A stretch of 64,000 bases of DNA from Dryocosmus kuriphilus (Eukaryota > Arthropoda > Insecta > Hymenoptera > Cynipidae): the NCBI GenBank assembly GCA_038277395.1, contig CM076193.1, positions 116,571,344-116,635,343 of the forward strand. Direction: 5' to 3'. Shown here piece after piece: positions 1 to 9,779 of the stretch (positions within the stretch are counted from its first letter, which is position 1; every line of letters begins with the position of its first letter). The position numbers and the translations under genes are program-made. The notes below the pieces were generated by a model that made no database searches, had not been told where the DNA came from, and saw only the letters and a list, made by a program, of their open reading frames with translations.

Positions 1-25
1 ATAAGGGAAAAAAGACCTTTTTGAA

Positions 26-400
26 GATGAGGAAAAATGTCTTTTTTTGTAATATTCATGTTTTGTATTTTCAATCCCCCTGCTTATTTTTGGAAAATAT
101 GCAAAAAAAAGGTTTTCTATTTGACACTTAGAAGAATTTATGGTCATGACCTTGGTCAGGACGGATTAGCAAGCGTCTGATCTGGGCCTGATTAGACCGA
201 CTAGATGATGAGAAAAAATATCCCTTTTGCAGTATTCATTTTTCATTCTCGGTATTTTCAAATACCTTGTTTACATTTGGAAATGTGTAAAAAACAATTT
301 TCTTGATTAGACAGTCTTGACAAAGCCCTAACTGGAGGCAAGTCTGCCTCGATAATTTTCTACATGGGTACACCTAGCCAATAAAAATAATTTCAGTTAC
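26..400. repeat. Diverged tandem duplication, unit about 181 bp
   Basis: Two diverged copies of one AT-rich segment lie head to tail. Each starts at a GATGAG motif (near 26 and 207) and runs through matching stretches such as AGTATTCAT / AATATTCAT and a TTTGGAAA-like block. No coding potential is visible. This is probably a fragment of a dispersed repeat. Confidence 0.5.
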
Positions 401-947
401 AAAATACAATTAGAAAAATATTTAATCTGTCAACAAATTTTCCAATTTCTAGTTCACAACAGTAATATAATAAAAAACTTTTTTTTTTTAAGTTTTGCGT
501 TATTTTATCAATATTAATTCAGACTATAATTTGTGGAAAAAAAAGAACAGTATCACTTTTTCAAGGGCGTGTCAGGTGTCAGTCTCACTAATCATCCCTT
601 CACACTGATGATTCACAGCGGCGCGGCGCGGCGAGGATGTAGTTCCCAGCACCAGCACTGAAGAAAAAAGGGTAAAAGCGTTGCAGGTAAGGGGTAATCT
701 CGGCATGTGAAAGAATGAATATCGACAAGGGTAATGGGTAATGATTACGTCTTTACCCCTTACCCTAGTGGATATTCATTTTCTTTGCATGAGAGAGTGT
801 AAGAGATGGCACAAAATTGCGACGCGGAGGGGGAGGAAAGTCGGGGGTTGTCTGTAAGAAGTGTCCCCTTACTACTTATAGTACCCTAAGTATACGTCTC
901 AGCATTCAATATCTCGATAATCGATGTATCGAGTTATGGGTGGACTT
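401..947. other. Non-coding stretch, no gene seen
   Basis: The first 150 bases are AT-rich. A more GC-rich part (about 570-890) contains a short GGCGCGGCGCGGCG run. The 868-883 segment reads GTGTCCCCTTACTACT, close to the end of the long-TIR element at 14807-16204 (GCCCCTTACTA), so a relative of that element may end here. I see no gene. Confidence 0.4.
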
Positions 948-1240
948 CCGAAAAGCGCTTACCTCCGATTAATTTGAAACTCCGTATACCTATGTATTTT
1001 GACGCGCTGATCACAAATAGGACAGTGAAAATACCCGCAAGTTTGGTTTTCAAGGTCAAAACCCCAAAAAACTATAAAAATTTCATGTTTTTCCGTTTAT
1101 TTCAATAAATAATAAAAATTCACAAAAAAGCTTTAAACAAAACTTGTAGATCTTTTAAAAATACATATTTTATGCTTAATATGTTTTTAACCTACGACTG
1201 CCAGTTTTCGAGAAAAGAAGGGGAATGTCGGTACGAAGTG
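948..1240 (+). repeat. Left arm of a long inverted repeat flanking the BEL element
   Basis: This segment matches the reverse complement of 14160-14455 over nearly its full length. Shared blocks include the ends (GGACTTCCGAAAAGCG and CGCTTTTCGGAAGTTT), a TACCTATGTATTTTGACGCG-like block, and a TTTTTCCGTTTATTTCA-like block. The BEL retrotransposon sits between the two arms, so the arms belong to an older inverted-repeat element that BEL entered. A more diverged third copy lies at 52560-52750. Confidence 0.75.
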
Positions 1241-1250
1241 TAGAATACGC

Positions 1251-1482
1251 TTAGGTCACGCACGACCCCATTTCCAACGTCTCATGGGGGACGGGAAGGC
1301 ACCCCTATGACTGGCCACAGAAATAACTTAGGTCAAGCACTACCTCTTTTCCAACGTGTCATGGGGGGCGGGAGGGCACCCATATGACTGGCCACAGAAA
1401 TAGCTTAGGTCACACACAACCCCCTTTCTAACATCTCATGGGGGGCCGGGAAGGCACCCCTATGACTGGCTACAGAAATAAC
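1251..1482 (+). repeat. 77-bp tandem repeat, three copies
   Basis: Three head-to-tail copies start at 1251, 1328 and 1405, and a partial fourth starts at 1483. Each contains TTAGGTCA, a CTCATGGGGG-like G-rich block and CCTATGACTGGCCACAGAAA. A single diverged copy occurs near 52390-52460 next to the third copy of the flanking arm. The repeat is therefore an internal part of that inverted-repeat family. Confidence 0.8.
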
Positions 1483-1540
1483 TTAAGGCGCATACCATCC
1501 CCATTTGACCCCTAATGTTTCGTGGAAACATATCTTTGCC

Positions 1541-2220
1541 TATTACGTCGTAACAGTTTTTTTATTTTATATTTTAGAATGCATTGTATTGTTTAAACAT
1601 CTGTAAATGGCTATCTATACTTTAGACTCTTCATCCCGCTGAAATTTATTATCTTGTAAGTCTGGCAGTTAAGGTGAAATCTTGAACTACTGATTTATTG
1701 CCTCGTCCATGGAACTTATACAGCAGCCCGTCCTAGGCCGGTAATATTAGAAAAATGCATCGTTTTAAATCTTAAGGTATTATTGCCTTGTTGACACTGA
1801 ACCGTTAAGTTTCTAAAATCTTTGCAGCTGTACCAAGCAATTAGGGCCCTCAACCCTGGCTCAGGTAATATCTTTCAGGGACTCTCGTCTTAGTTGTAAG
1901 CCTTCCACCATCACTGTCACCGGAGAAAACCAAAAATTTTGACGTCAGGCGAAGGAGTGTCCAATTACCTCCATTCAAACCAATCAGAATCCTTCGAAAA
2001 CCTCGTTCTCACAGCTAGACACATCGAACTTCCGAACCAGATACAATTGTACCATCGAACAGCCAACACTCAACCTCGTCTTAAGCCTATGTTCCTCGTT
2101 GTCAACCCTAATATCAATCTCTCTTTTTATTATTGTGTATAGTTTAGTGCTATATAAATAAAAATTTACATTTGTTTTAAATAATTTGCAATCCACTCAA
2201 TCTCCATCCAATACAATACA
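1541..2220 (+). repeat. BEL 5' LTR
   Basis: The 680-bp LTR aligns with the 3' LTR at 13146-13804. It begins TATTACGTCGTAACA where the 3' copy has TGTTGCGTCGTAACA, so the terminal TG has mutated here. It ends in AATACA. A TATATAAATAAA block near 2149-2160 may supply a TATA or polyadenylation signal. Relative to the 3' LTR it has about 45 extra bases after 1890 and lacks about 30 bases near 1995, so the copies are not recent twins. Confidence 0.93.
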
Positions 2221-2889
2221 TTTTTTGGTCCTTGGAGGAACGGATGTTTTACCGCGCAGCAAAATATTTTCGCGTGTGTGAAACAGTGCTTCCGTAAAGC
2301 TAGTGCAAGTGATTCGTGCAGACATTATTCTCGTCAAAGAACTGTCTACGAGTGTCCACAGTGTACATGAATGTGTAGATCTACGGAAGGTAAATCAGCA
2401 TCCAGGAGATCTGAGTGAAAATAGAGAGATTGATTTATCGCAGCATCCTGTGCGGGGAGCAAAGGGTTGTTTCGATATCCAGAATTATCTAGAGGGTCAC
2501 TGCAGCATCTTCGCCAGTGTCCAGCCAATCCACATGATCACTGCAGCATCTTCTCCGGTGTCCAGTCAATCCAGATGATCACTGTAGCATCTTCGCCAGT
2601 GTCCAGTCAATCCACATGATCACTGCAGCATCTTCGCCAGTGTCCAGTCAATCCACATGATCACTGCAGCATCTTCTCCGGTGTCCAGTCATTCCAGATG
2701 ATCATTGCAGCATTCTCAGCCAGTGGTCCAGTTATCCAAAGGAACCTTTCAGCATTTTCAGCCAGCGATCCAGCATCTCATCTCTACGAGTAAGTAGTCT
2801 TTGATTCACCATCCATCTCTCTTATCCATTCTGTGCAAACCCATCTATATTTTCGTTCGTTTTCAATTTCGATTCAAAGTGTTTATATC
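2221..2889 (+). other. BEL leader with possible primer-binding site
   Basis: A TGG, the usual first bases of a tRNA-complementary primer-binding site, occurs at 2226, six bases after the LTR (TGGTCCTTGGAGGAACGG). I cannot assign the tRNA. The leader is long for the family because it contains the 41-bp tandem repeat at 2493-2740. It has no ORF of clear meaning before the gag ATG at 2890. Confidence 0.5.
2493..2740 (+). repeat. 41-bp tandem repeat in the BEL leader
   Basis: ATGATCACTG-like blocks start at 2534, 2575, 2616, 2657 and 2698, exactly 41 bases apart, and a partial unit lies upstream from 2493. Each unit continues GCAGCATCTTC and GTGTCCAGTCAATCC. Two sub-types alternate (CGCCAGTG and CTCCGGTG). 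The array decays after 2740. Confidence 0.9.
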
Positions 2890-3940
2890 ATGGCAGATCA
2901 AGATCTAGAAATCGCGTCTTTAATTAAACAAAGGAGGATTATTAAATGTAAATTAACGAAGTTAGAAAAGGTTTTAGATCAGTTCCAATCGGATCCAAAT
3001 GCCGATTTTGAAATTTTTGATTTTGAGGGTAGGTTAGCAAAACACCAGCCATTGTTAGATGAATCAGAGAAAATAAATACGGAAATCGAATCGCTAACCA
3101 ACGATGAAACGCTTTTAAAATCGTTCGAAAATGAACAGCGGAAGAACAAAAAAATTTATTAGACAGTATTCAAATCCACCATTTAATCCGCGGTTGAATC
3201 AAAGTAGTTATGAAAGCATTATAGACGAGTCTGAGCGAAATAATCAAGCCGGAAACTCAAGAGTGCCAGAATCTATCGTAACATTAGATCCTACAAATAC
3301 ACAACCGCTCTTGAACCCTTTAGATCTCGCGAATGAAGCAGTTTCCGAAAATCAATTAACTCCAGCGATTACAGGTAGCGCGATCAGTTCAAGCAACTCT
3401 ATCACTTCTCATAATACAGGTCACGTTTTCTTAGATCCAAATCTTCCTAAGCTTTCATTGCCGACATTTTCTGGCAGCTTTGACACATGGATAGGTTTTC
3501 AGAGACACATTCGATTCAATGATACACAAAAATGCACAAGTTCCAAACATTTTTAAATTTCATTACTTGAAGTCATGTGTCAAGGACGAAGCAGCGGAGG
3601 TAATCGCTTCGCTCGAATCGTCTAGTGACAATTACAGCATAGCTTAGAAATTATTGACAGATCGATATGATAACCGAAAATGTATTGTTGAAAATCACGT
3701 AAAATCACTTTAATTTGCCGTCAATATCCAGAGAATTCTCGATTCGCTGCTTACTAGATAGCGTTCAAAAACGTTTTAGAGCTCTACGTGCATTAGAACA
3801 GCCAGTCGATCACTGGGATTTGGTCATAATACATTTGATTAAAGAAAAATAAACAATTACAATCGCGAAAAATGGGAAGAGAGTACCGGAAGCTCAAGAG
3901 TCTCAAAATTAGAAACGATGATCTCCTTTTTAGAGCGCCG
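2890..3940 (+). pseudogene. BEL gag, N-terminal part (frameshifted)
   Basis: Translation from the ATG at 2890 gives a charged, coiled-coil-like N-terminus (repeated KLEKV / DQF / EIES segments). The frame shifts in an A-run near 3145 and continues to about 3556, where LPKLSLPTFSGSFDTW marks the start of the DUF1759 domain typical of BEL/Pao gag. Beyond 3556 several more frame changes and stops occur (for example near 3640 and 3710) before the reading is cut by the Transib element at 3941. The last readable stretch ends in FLERR. Gag would form the particle shell. This copy is not translatable. Confidence 0.85.
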
Positions 3941-3978
3941 CACAGTGGTCGGAATTCCGAAAAAGCTGGACAAAAGTC
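3941..3978 (+). repeat. Transib left TIR, 38 bp
   Basis: The heptamer CACAGTG (3941-3947) is followed by a 22-nt spacer with a GGAATTCC palindrome, then ACAAAAGTC (3970-3978). It matches the reverse complement of 5690-5727 base for base. Confidence 0.9.
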
Positions 3979-4737
3979 CAAAAAGGTTGTCATCATCACC
4001 AAAGTGGGGTCTTTATGTTTTTCAGGTCGCTAAAATCGAATTTGCTACCAAAAATGTCAAATTCAGAATGGCTGGCACGAAATGTCCGATATATCACGTA
4101 ATTTTTTTAATCTCAACGAAATTTTGAGTGCGTCTCGTATTGAGGTCGCGTAAAATGTATGTACGGTTAAAATTCGAGGTTTTCAAGGTAATTAATTGTA
4201 AATAAAGTATGCAGGGAAAATAAGTGCGATATAAGGCATGTATTTTTAATGAAGTTCTCATTTTAAAAAATTCAATTTTGAAATACAATGTTACTTAAGC
4301 TTATTTCTATTATAAACCTTATTGTAATTATTTTGCTTATTCCAGTACATATGAGTCATTCGCGTCATTATCTGGTATATAACCGGCAGAGCACGAAAAC
4401 ATCGCCATAGCATCGGGTGAAAAGCTTTTACGTGGTTTTTTTTAAGTGATTACCGAAACTTGAAATTTATGGATCAGATGTGAGCATCATTCGTTGGAAA
4501 ACATCTTCCATGGTTTTATCTCTTGCGCATTTTCGCGAAAAATTTTCTCGATATTTTTTAATGTCCTTGTTTCTCGCTTCTTGAGCCTCTTTGGGCAACT
4601 GTCCGATCGGAAGTGGTGCCCATTCAATGATTTGAAATCCATGAATTAAAATTTTATTGTTATTTTATGCCATTTTATTTTATTATTATTCTGTTTTTTA
4701 CCAAATTTTTCAATTTCATTTTCGTATAAAATCTAAG

Positions 4738-5010
4738 TTAACTTATCCAAGTATTTACCTTTAATGTTACAGTTATTGACAACCATTTCTCATTTTTACG
4801 CAAAAATAAATTAATTTTATGGTATGCATCCTTCCATCTCGATTTCAGGTTGCACAATAGCTTTTTAACGTCACTTTTCTTATTTTCATCTATCTTGAAA
4901 TCTGGCACCTTTTTAGAAAAACATTGTTCTAAAATGATTACTTGCGTGTCTAAACTATCGTGTAATTTTCCTTTCAAAAATTCAAAAATTTCGTTCCTTG
5001 TGCTCGTCAT
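4738..5010 (-). pseudogene. Possible first coding exon of the Transib transposase
   Basis: A 90-aa ORF starts with ATG at 5010 on the minus strand and is lysine-rich, with a KWLS-ending block (RKNEKWLS at about residues 70-77). Soon after that block the DNA reads AAAG/GTAAAT, a good splice-donor match, so the last residues would be intron. This suggests a transposase N-terminal exon, but I cannot match it to a named domain and no catalytic exon is readable downstream on this strand. It could also be a chance ORF. Confidence 0.3.
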
Positions 5011-5689
5011 TACTGGTGTCTAATCCTGCCAAAAATAATAATTTAGAATTAAAAATCATAGATAGAAATATAATAAATTGCCTCAAAAACGTGCATAGTC
5101 TTAAAAAAAAAAGAATTTTAATTGAAGAAACGCTAGGTTGGAACGCTAAGAGACACTAAAATACTAGCTATTGTAATACTTAGGCCTCAAACAATAGAAA
5201 ACCGGTTGTATAAACGGCTCTAGAAACCGAATTCGGAAAAATTCGGTGGATTTCTTTTTTGATATACAAACTTAATACTTCTGTACGCATTTTCTAACTT
5301 TCAAAAGTACAGGATCTCTTGGGATCACAACTATTTTGATAATTTATGATTGATGTCATTTGAAATCAATGGAAATTGCAAAGGGGGTTTCCTTCACACA
5401 ATATAAGCATCCAGTTTTCGGAAAATGAGGTGATAGATGAGCAAATATATTCGACTTACCTCCAGAAACAACCTCCATTTTGCCCACAACGATTCCTGCA
5501 ATATTACAAATTTGCGCGTATTTTCAGTTCAGCAGTTTTTGAGATGTCAGTGGCAAGTAAAATATGCTACTGTGAATTAGCATACTTTAGACAGCTGATA
5601 AAGTTTCATACACGTATGCCACCTATGTGTCCGTTTAAAGAACTAAGCAGTGACAAAGTAATAACGCGAAACAACGACTTTGAAATTTT

Positions 5690-5727
5690 GACTTTTGTCC
5701 AGCTTTTTCGGAATTCCGACCACTGTG
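5690..5727 (-). repeat. Transib right TIR, 38 bp
   Basis: Perfect inverted copy of 3941-3978, ending CCACTGTG. It is followed directly by the CGCCG duplication. Confidence 0.9.
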
Positions 5728-6723
5728 CGCCGTGCTCAGACTGAAGTCACAGGGTCAGCTCATAATAATCCTTCACATTCGAATCGAAATTCACACACAA
5801 AAAACAATTCTGCTTCAGCTCAAGGTTCAAATCCATCGCGCACATTCATTGCTTCGCTTTCCAATCCAGAATTCAATCAATCGAAAAATGATTCAAAATA
5901 TATAAAACCACAGCGTTGATGCCCTATTTGCAAGGGTGAACACGCTATCTTTTCATGCAACCAGTTTTTTTTAAATTAATGCCTCAAGACCGTCTAGTCG
6001 AAACTAGAAACGCATCTCTATGCGTGAATTGTCTTCGTAAAGGTCATCGTGAAAGCGAATGTCGCCTAGGCACGTGTCGAAAATGTCATAAAAGACACAA
6101 CTCCCTTCTTCATTTCGAACAGAAGTCGGAGGAGATAAAACAATCCACTTCGGAAAGTTCATCCACAAGCAATTACCATATACGTGTGCCATCTCAAGTG
6201 TATTTGGCAACCGCCATTGTCGGTGTCATTGACAATCAAGGCAAATATCTACCCTGTCGTGTTATGTTAGACGGGGGGGTCTAAATCTTGTATAATCACC
6301 GACGCGTGCGCATCTCGCTTAGGATTACACAAGAAACCCTTTGAAATTCTAATGTTAACAATTGACGATATGAAAACGAACATTAAATTTAAAACATTTG
6401 CGACAATTAAATCAAGATTTACTAATCAAAAATCCAAGTTAGAACTCCTGGCTGTCCGCACAATTTCAAATGCAATGCCCTCGTTCCCATTAGACAAGAA
6501 CGAGTTTGACATCCCCGACAATATCTTTTTGGCTGACCCCCAGTTCCGTGAACCTGCTCTCGTCGAGATAATTATCGGCGCAGAGTACGTGTACAATTTT
6601 ATGCTAGCAGGAAAATTAAGTATCCCGGGTCATACAGCAGTTTTGCAAAAAACCATTTTGGGTTGGATAGTCGCGAGTAGAAACTGCGATTCACAAGGAA
6701 AACAAAACGTACGCTCAAATTGA
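5728..6723 (+). pseudogene. BEL gag C-terminus (zinc knuckles) and protease
   Basis: After the Transib element the gag frame resumes (RAQTEVTG...). It meets a stop at 5917-5919, then reads a CPICKGEH half-knuckle and two further Cys/His clusters (CVNCLRKGHRESEC and CRKCHKRHNSLLH, about 6024-6112). The protease starts near 6205. Its active-site strand reads MLDGG where LDSG or LDTG is usual, and the following seven-G run causes a frameshift. The frame then continues from 6352 to 6723 through a VEIIIGAEY block and an LGWIVAS block, both typical of the BEL protease region. The protease is probably inactive on two counts. Confidence 0.85.
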
Positions 6724-7009
6724 TCAGTTTTCAATTTCATTCCACACTCATGTTTTCCTCTTTTATGGGAATTAGACCAAGTACAGCCATCTTCTAAGCG
6801 TTCAACAGAAGAGCAAGCCTGTGAGACTCACTTTAAAGAGCACATTCAACGTGACGACAGCGGACGTTACATCGTTAAACCTCCATTTAATGAAAATATA
6901 AAACAAATCGGTGAAACTAAACACATTGCTTTTCAACGCTTTTATTCACTTGGAAAAAAAAATTTGAAAAAGATCCGTCACTTAAGGTTCATTATTCAAC
7001 TTGCCTTAA
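6724..7009 (+). pseudogene. BEL reverse transcriptase, N-terminal part
   Basis: In mixed frames the translation shows the conserved approach to the BEL reverse transcriptase: a WELDQV-like start near 6767, EEQACETHFKEH, GRYIVKPPFNENIKQIG and FQRFYSLGKK. The sequence is then cut at the TTAA (7006-7009) where piggyBac inserted. It resumes on the far side at 9776. Confidence 0.85.
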
Positions 7010-7270
7010 CCCTCGGGCACTGGCGGGCGGCACTCCATGCCGCTTTTCAAACAAAATTATGATTATTCTCTATTGTGCAAAAGTACCGCTAGAATGCGCT
7101 TAGGTATCTTTCAAGCAACTATCCTAATACGTCTCCGTACTCCTTCCTGCTTTCATTATGCTCTTATTAGTCTTAAATGATCTCGTGAAGAGAGAGGGTG
7201 CGCGCTCTCGGCACTCCGTACCGCCCGCCAGTGAACTTGACATAAAAGTTTTTTGTGTTTATTTGCCAAA

Positions 7271-9088
7271 ATGGCTAGTGGTCGTCGAGGTTTGAGTGAT
7301 TCAGAGATCCTGAGTATGCTACAAGCTATGGGAGAAGATGAAGACAATTTTAGTCAAGATCATGCTCCATTTTTTGACTTTAGTGATGAGAGTGAGGGGG
7401 AAGCGGAAGTTGTTCCACCCGATGATCATTCTAGTGACAGTGACTGTTCAGGAGATGAAGCAGACATTTCTCCGCTCACTTTTTCAGAGGATGAAATTAC
7501 CGATTTCGACATTTTCCTTGCTAAAAACGCTGATACCTTTTGTTTCGGCAATACTCTCGCATTGCCCACTCAGAAGAGTAAATCGAAGAATGTGATAAAA
7601 GCTTTTCCTGGACCTACGCACGTCAGGAGGGATATCAAAAGCGAGATAGATATTTTTCTTACATTTATTCCACTTGAAATCCTTGACAAAATTGTGTTGT
7701 ATACAAATAAATTCATTGATAAGAGAGCTGCCAAGGTCCAAAACAGGTGTCTTGAACAGGACAAGGAATTCAGAATAAGAAATTTCAGACCTACCTCTCG
7801 GAATGAAATTCTGGCATTAATAGGAGTTCTATTCTATCTGGCCACTTGTAAAGGAAATCGTGCAAATGCGAAAAGTTCTTGGAAGACCGATGGTACTGGA
7901 ATGGTATTGTTTCGCGCTGCTTTCAGTTATGACAGATTTTTTTTTCTGATACAGACTCTTCGATTTGATGATATAGATACTCGTTTCGAAAGAGAAAAAA
8001 TAGATAAGCCAGCGGCTGTAAGAGAACTGTACACCTGCTTCAATGATAACTGTAAAAGAAATTATTCTCCTTCCGAATTCGTAACTATTGACGAAATGTT
8101 GTATGGTTTTAGAGGGAGATGCGGATTTGTACAGTATATGCCGGCCAAGCCTGCCAAGTATGGACTAAAAATGTATGCATTATGCGATGCTAAAACGTTT
8201 TATGTGCATAATTTTGAAATTTATTGCGGGACTCAAAAAGATGGCACTTTTCGCGTCTCAAACAAACCACACGACATTGTCATGCGTCTTATTGAGCCTC
8301 TAAAGAATTCGAAGCGAAATTTAACAACTGACAATTACCACGGTAGTTATCCCTTGACACTAGAGCTACTTGAAAAGGGTATTACCCTCATCACCACCTT
8401 GAAGAAAAATAGGCCGGACATTCTCCCTGAATTCCTGCCGAATAAACTGCGTGAGGTCAATTCATGTCTCTTTGGATTTCAAGACGAATGCACCTTGGTG
8501 TTTTTCGTCCCTAAGAAGAACAAGGCCGTCATCCTATTATCTACCATGCACGACAGTGGTGACATAAGCCCAGAAACAGGAAAGCCTGAAATTATTCATG
8601 ACTACAACCGAACGAAATCTGGAGTAGACACAGTAGACCAAAAGTGTTCAGTGGCTTCAACAGGTCGCAACACTAGAAGGTGGCCCCTTGCCCTATTTTT
8701 TCGGATATTGGATATGGCTGGGGTTAATTCTCATGTTTTGTACGTCGCCAACAACATTTCAGAGTCCAACCGCGAGCATCTTTGAAGGTTGAACTTTCTT
8801 CAAAGGCTCAGCAAGGCCCTCTTACAAGAACGTTTCAAGGAAAGAGCCGCCACAAAAGACCTCCCCAAAGATGTCAAGTGTTTTCTCTCTTCATACCGGA
8901 ATTCTGAAAATGTCCCTCAACCATCTACAAGTGGAAGAGACAACCTACCTAGAACTGGGGCTTGTCACCCATGCGGGTCAAAACGAAACAACAAAACTAC
9001 GGTGAGATGTTCCTCGTGTACCAAATTTATATGTAAGCAAAATTGTATCACCTCAACCAACTGCCACTCATGCAAAAATACTAAATAG
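7271..9088 (+). pseudogene. piggyBac transposase with one in-frame stop
   Basis: I chose the ATG at 7271 because its context is good (GCCAAAATGGCT); an upstream in-frame ATG at 7253 is weaker. The frame stays open for 504 codons, meets TGA at 8783-8785, and continues in the same frame to 9088, giving about 605 residues. That is the usual family length. The N-terminus is acidic. The three catalytic aspartates are visible in TIDEMLYGFRGRC (about residue 274), LTTDNYHGSYPL (about 354) and SGVDTVDQKC (about 453). The tail carries the cysteine-rich zinc domain (CHPCG..., CSSC, CKQNC, CHSC) used for DNA binding and nuclear entry. The stop looks like a CGA to TGA change. The enzyme would cut and paste the element at TTAA sites. 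Confidence 0.93.
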
Positions 9089-9775
9089 TCTGATGCCAAT
9101 ATGGAAACTTCTGATGAAGAAGTATAGAATTTTAGATCTTATTTGCCCTACCTGTAAAGGGTTACTACGGAAAGGTCATTGAGTTTGTCACAAAATTTGT
9201 TTTTTCGATCTACATTCTTTTTTATGAGCTAATTAGCTAATTATTACTTAATATGTTTTGAAGTCTGAGTTTCTTTCCTACTTGCAGTTCCTAGATGTTA
9301 GTGATACCTGAATTCATTTTGTGTTAAGACCTAATGTATTTGAAGTTTTATTTCTGATCAAAAACTACGCAGCGGCACCTAAGTGTTGGTGATGACTGAT
9401 TTTTTTTTCAAATGATTTACAGCTCCTGAATTTATTGAGTTACCTGATGTATAAGTTTATTGTATTTTATTGAATTACGTATGTTTTCTAATTACAAACT
9501 TTTTATGAAATTTGCATGTTTTACACTATTTCTAACCTGCTCAAAACTTTAGCTAACTATTTTTGTGTAAAATAATCTATCTACTTAACAAAAAAAATGT
9601 TTTTGCAATTTCTATAGAGGCTATTTTTAATGCAAAATTGCGTGATATATTCACTTTTGTGCAAAACTAAAAATAAACATTTCTATTACGCAACAAGTTG
9701 GCGATTCCGTGTGGGCGGCACTACATAACGCCCGCCGGCGATCTTCTTCGCCTAGTACGCGCCAGTGCCCGAGGG
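9089..9775 (+). other. piggyBac 3' untranslated region and right end
   Basis: AT-rich sequence after the transposase stop, with AATAAA at 9672-9677. It ends in the subterminal repeat (about 9711-9737) and the right TIR (9760-9775). Confidence 0.8.
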
Positions 9776-9779
9776 TTAA

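Larger units (their letters stand above)
3936..5732. mobile_element. Transib-type DNA transposon, non-autonomous
   Basis: The element spans 3941-5727 (1787 bp). It has perfect 38-bp terminal inverted repeats and a 5-bp target duplication, CGCCG (3936-3940 and 5728-5732). Removing the element and one CGCCG restores the gag frame across the junction. Transib elements make 5-bp GC-rich duplications, and their TIRs start with a heptamer like that of V(D)J recombination signals; this one starts with CACAGTG. About 22 bases inward lies ACAAAAGTC, close to the RSS nonamer ACAAAAACC. A 90-aa ORF on the minus strand is the only possible transposase remnant, so the copy is probably an internally deleted derivative. 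Confidence 0.88.
7006..9779 (+). mobile_element. piggyBac transposon, nearly intact
   Basis: The element is 2766 bp (7010-9775), flanked by TTAA on both sides. Its ends are CCCTCGGGCACTGGCG and the exact inverse. Inside each end is a second inverted block built on GGGCGG / CCGCCCGCCAG (for example 7018-7034 and 7220-7233 on the left), typical of piggyBac subterminal repeats. A single transposase gene fills the centre, followed by a cysteine-rich C-terminus and an AATAAA at 9672. The insertion splits the BEL reverse transcriptase. Only one nonsense codon separates this copy from an open transposase frame. Confidence 0.95.

Noticed and set aside
1251..1482. Regular repeats that could suggest a CRISPR array
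   Set aside because: Units are contiguous 77-bp tandem copies without unique spacers, in an insect-type genome.
9709..9779. Upstream ATG extension of the BEL reverse-transcriptase frame
   Set aside because: These bases are the piggyBac right end; the apparent start is an insertion by-product.
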